This document shows positions 39,474 through 41,879 of a stretch of 41,879 nt of DNA, in pieces; the first letter of the stretch is position 1; each line of letters opens with the position of its first letter. Below the pieces are notes generated by a model. It ran no database searches. It had not been told where the DNA came from and saw only the letters and a program-made list of their open reading frames with translations. Source of the DNA: Saprospiraceae bacterium. Lineage in GTDB: Bacteria > Bacteroidota > Bacteroidia > Chitinophagales > Saprospiraceae. Location of the stretch: contig JAHDCG010000037.1 in assembly GCA_020629965.1 (NCBI GenBank), positions 4,900-46,778 of the forward strand, written 5' to 3'. The translations under genes were made by a program, and so were the position numbers.

Positions 39474-41879
39474 TCAAAAACTCCAATCCCGCTTCCAAGT
39501 ATCAATAATATCGAGTGAAATTTTCCAATTGGTATCCGTATTCGAGATATTGGAATTGGCGAGAACGCCGTACACGCCTAAGCGCAGCCGCCGCCGCGCA
39601 CCGAGTTTAAAGACGCGTTCTAAGCCGAGAAAAATCTCTTCGTGGCGAAAATTATTTTCTTTGACATACAAAAAACCGCCGCCGACTACGGTGCGAATGC
39701 GGGTCTTTTTGAGCAGCGGGATGTTGTTCATTATCGCGCCGTTGAAGTGGTGAATGTGGTGCGCTTCCAGGAAAATATTGGTAGTAGCCAGAGCGGTATC
39801 CAAAGACTGAAAAGAGTACAGCGGGTCGGAGTACAGCACAGGATCTGACTCGCGGAAGCGTTTGAGGTCGATAAATTCCAAGGCTTTGGTTTGCAGGAAT
39901 TTACCGGTGGTAATCGTGTATTTCGAGTTGCCGAATACGCCGAAAGTGACGTCTTGACTGATGCCGGCTTCTAAGTAATCAAAGTTAATATCGCTGCCGA
40001 AAATATTTTGCCAGCCCTTTTTATGTTCGAGGCTGAAAGTGGGGTAAGGACTTGCTAAAATGATTTTGCGATTGGGTTCGGTCATGTATTTTTGACCGGG
40101 GGTGTAGCTCAGATTTATCTGCGAAATGAACGCCTGATACGGCTCGAAATCGTAGGCGGGCGGCTGGTCGTCGATGAGGTCGTTGAGGAAGGTTTCGCTG
40201 TCTAAATCGACCACGGACTGCCGGTCGCTGAACGAAGCGGCGGTGTACAAATACAGCCCGTTGACAATTTCGAAACGGTGACGAATTTCGCCCGCGTCGT
40301 GCAAAATGTAATTGAAAACGCTGAGCTGATTGATAAAGGCATCGTAGGGATTTATGGACGCAAACGACCGCTCGACCGTAAAGCTGATGTCCGCCAAACG
40401 CATCGGGTCGTAGCGCAGCCAGGCGTTGAGATTGCCCTGCACGTCTTTGTTTTTCAGCCCGATATTCGGATTGGTGTTGACACGCATCATCTTCCCGTTT
40501 TCCCACCTGCGAAACCACGACACATAAGGTCCGACGCGCCAACCGCCGACGACCTCGAAGTTTAAAAAAGCGGGTAAAGAGCCGAAATACCACTCCCGCT
40601 TTTTGGTGTAATCGCGGAAACCGACGCCGTCCCAAAAGATTTCGACGGGCTTTACTTTGTTGTACAGCGCCTGCATCGAGTCCTTATATTCCGGGCTGTC
40701 GTGAAAAATCTCGATACTGTCGCGCATTTTGACGAGTTTTATTTCCTCGACACTCAACGGCTCGGGGCGGCGTTGATTCCAGTAAATACTGTCTTTGTCG
40801 TAGGCTTCCTGAGTAGTCACGACGACTTCGTTTCCGAAAAATTTATCGGGAAATTCGTAACCGTTTTCGTACTTTTTGTACTTCAGCGTCGTGCTGCCGC
40901 GAAATTCTCTTTTCTTGCCTTCTTTGGTTTCGTACAGCATTTCCTGTCTCATCGGAATCCAAGTGCCGTCCTCTTGCTGCGCGTAATTTTGCTTGAGCCG
41001 AAACGCATCGAAAAACTTCAAACTGCCCTTCGTCATCGTCAAATCCAAGCGGTTGATATTCCAAATACCTTCGTTGATGTAAATGTAGCCTTCGGCGGTC
41101 GAGTTGCCCGATTTGCGCGGCGTGACTTTGATTTTATGGACTAGGATGCCGTCCTCTTCTTCGCTCGCTTCGAGTTTGTATTTGTAAGCCAAAATCGCGG
41201 TGCGACTCAGCGGCGAAATCAGCGGTGTCTCCGCAATGCCCGTCAACTGCACCATATTCCGATAAAAGTTAAAATCCGTCTCTTCAAAACGCGGAATAAA
41301 AAGCCCTTTTTTGTTGCCGTACACCTTGTATGCCGTGCGTTCCTCGCGGTACTTGCCGGGGTATTGGTAGTTGACGGTGACTTCCGCTTCGACAAGATTC
41401 ATACTGCCCAAAAATTTCTGCTCTTCCTCTTTGGCTTTTGCCTCCGCCGCCGCAAAAGGGTCGTGGTCTTCGCCCTCTTCGCTGACTATTGTCACCGATT
41501 TTTTCTTCTTTTTCTTATCTTCACCATCGTCTTCTTCTTTTGCAAAAGTCTCGATGTCCTCTTTTGCTTTCACATAGACCTCCGCCCGATAGCTCGTAAT
41601 CGACGCCAAGTACTTCTTTTTATTCTCGACTGCCTTTTGCATAATGGCGTAAGCGGGGTCGCGTTTCGAGGCTCTGACCACGATTTCGTTCAGTTCCACA
41701 TCCGAATTTTGTAGAATAAAATCCTTGATTACATCCTCTTCCGTCAGCGTCAGATTGTAGGTCAAGTTTTCGTAGCCGACCGCCGAAATTACCAAGTCGT
41801 ACTCACCGCCGGCGGGCAGACCGAGGTAATATTTTCCCGAAAAATCGGCGGAGGTGCCGGACTCGATTTGCTTAGCGAA
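39474..41879 (-). CDS. DUF5686 / carboxypeptidase-like regulatory domain protein (partial)
   Basis: The frame is open through the right edge, so the true N-terminus is missing; an in-window TTG at 41795 is not the real start. The visible ~800 residues begin inside a CarboxypepD_reg-like beta domain (ADFSGKYYLGLPAGGEYDLVISAVGYEN). Next is VELNEIVVRASKRDPAYAIMQKAVENKKKYL, which leads the DUF5686 region of Bacteroidota. The C-terminal ~450 residues look like beta-barrel strands ending KRDWSF, suggesting an outer-membrane protein. A Lys/Glu-rich insert (EDDGEDKKKKKKS, then AEAKAKEEEQK) is low-complexity. The function of the family is unknown to me. Confidence 0.85.
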   Translation of the reverse strand, partial: FAKQIESGTSADFSGKYYLGLPAGGEYDLVISAVGYENLTYNLTLTEEDVIKDFILQNSDVELNEIVVRASKRDPAYAIMQKAVENKKKYLASITSYRAEVYVKAKEDIETFAKEEDDGEDKKKKKKSVTIVSEEGEDHDPFAAAEAKAKEEEQKFLGSMNLVEAEVTVNYQYPGKYREERTAYKVYGNKKGLFIPRFEETDFNFYRNMVQLTGIAETPLISPLSRTAILAYKYKLEASEEEDGILVHKIKVTPRKSGNSTAEGYIYINEGIWNINRLDLTMTKGSLKFFDAFRLKQNYAQQEDGTWIPMRQEMLYETKEGKKREFRGSTTLKYKKYENGYEFPDKFFGNEVVVTTQEAYDKDSIYWNQRRPEPLSVEEIKLVKMRDSIEIFHDSPEYKDSMQALYNKVKPVEIFWDGVGFRDYTKKREWYFGSLPAFLNFEVVGGWRVGPYVSWFRRWENGKMMRVNTNPNIGLKNKDVQGNLNAWLRYDPMRLADISFTVERSFASINPYDAFINQLSVFNYILHDAGEIRHRFEIVNGLYLYTAASFSDRQSVVDLDSETFLNDLIDDQPPAYDFEPYQAFISQINLSYTPGQKYMTEPNRKIILASPYPTFSLEHKKGWQNIFGSDINFDYLEAGISQDVTFGVFGNSKYTITTGKFLQTKALEFIDLKRFRESDPVLYSDPLYSFQSLDTALATTNIFLEAHHIHHFNGAIMNNIPLLKKTRIRTVVGGGFLYVKENNFRHEEIFLGLERVFKLGARRRLRLGVYGVLANSNISNTDTNWKISLDIIDTWKRDWSF

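Overview
The window looks like an ordinary chromosomal stretch of a member of the Bacteroidota, most likely near Saprospiria or Chitinophagia. The clues are a TonB-dependent receptor with a CarboxypepD_reg-like N-terminus, a DUF5686 protein, a DUF5606 protein, an E1 dehydrogenase with fused alpha and beta chains, a TPR-membrane-HTH regulator, a DRTGG-domain protein, and promoter-like TAnnTTTG boxes. The placement is inferred from gene content; no rRNA or other phylogenetic marker is present. No tRNA, rRNA, CRISPR array, transposase or phage module was seen.

Layout. 1-7.25 kb: a complete Na+-translocating NADH:quinone oxidoreductase operon on the minus strand (nqrA-B-C-D-E-F), closed by a hairpin terminator. 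Its NqrA carries an extra signal-peptide/membrane-anchor extension. 7.25-11 kb: a long spacer with a large inverted repeat, a prohibitin-like protein, a family-2 glycosyltransferase flanked by palindromes, a tiny cold-shock-like protein and a DUF5606 protein. 11.2-19.4 kb: fused E1 alpha/beta dehydrogenase, an MFS transporter, a secreted protein built of 22-residue Trp repeats, a P-loop/DRTGG protein, dCTP deaminase and MqnC of the futalosine menaquinone route. 19.4-25 kb: a KilA-N-like gene broken by one in-frame stop, a polyprenyl diphosphate synthase, a DNA methyltransferase-type repair protein, a ligase-associated exonuclease, a two-domain FKBP isomerase and a SAM methyltransferase. 25-41.9 kb: a TonB-dependent receptor, a zinc phospholipase C/S1-P1-like protein, a GH57/DUF3536 enzyme, a SUI1 factor, a YifB/ComM ATPase, an M28 lipoprotein peptidase, a TPR-HTH regulator, a SWIM zinc-finger protein and the 3' part of a DUF5686 protein that runs off the right edge.

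How the genes fit together. The clearest functional thread is respiration: Na+-NQR delivers electrons to quinone, MqnC makes the menaquinone ring, and the polyprenyl synthase could supply the side chain. Most other genes are single housekeeping or envelope units with their own spacers. I found no convincing multi-gene novel system.

The unusual part is the non-coding DNA. Nearly every spacer carries repeats: (1) a four-copy palindrome built on TACTCACAGGGTGACT, one copy inside the nqr operon; (2) two long imperfect inverted repeats at 7.7 and 36.1 kb that share a central GCTACGG motif and whose arm differences favour G-U pairing on one strand; (3) a MITE-like segment bounded by 13-bp direct repeats after the glycosyltransferase; (4) degenerate 7-10 bp periodic repeats that abut start and stop codons; and (5) a 3'-end repeat ending in the hairpin GATTTTACTTCGTAAAATC.
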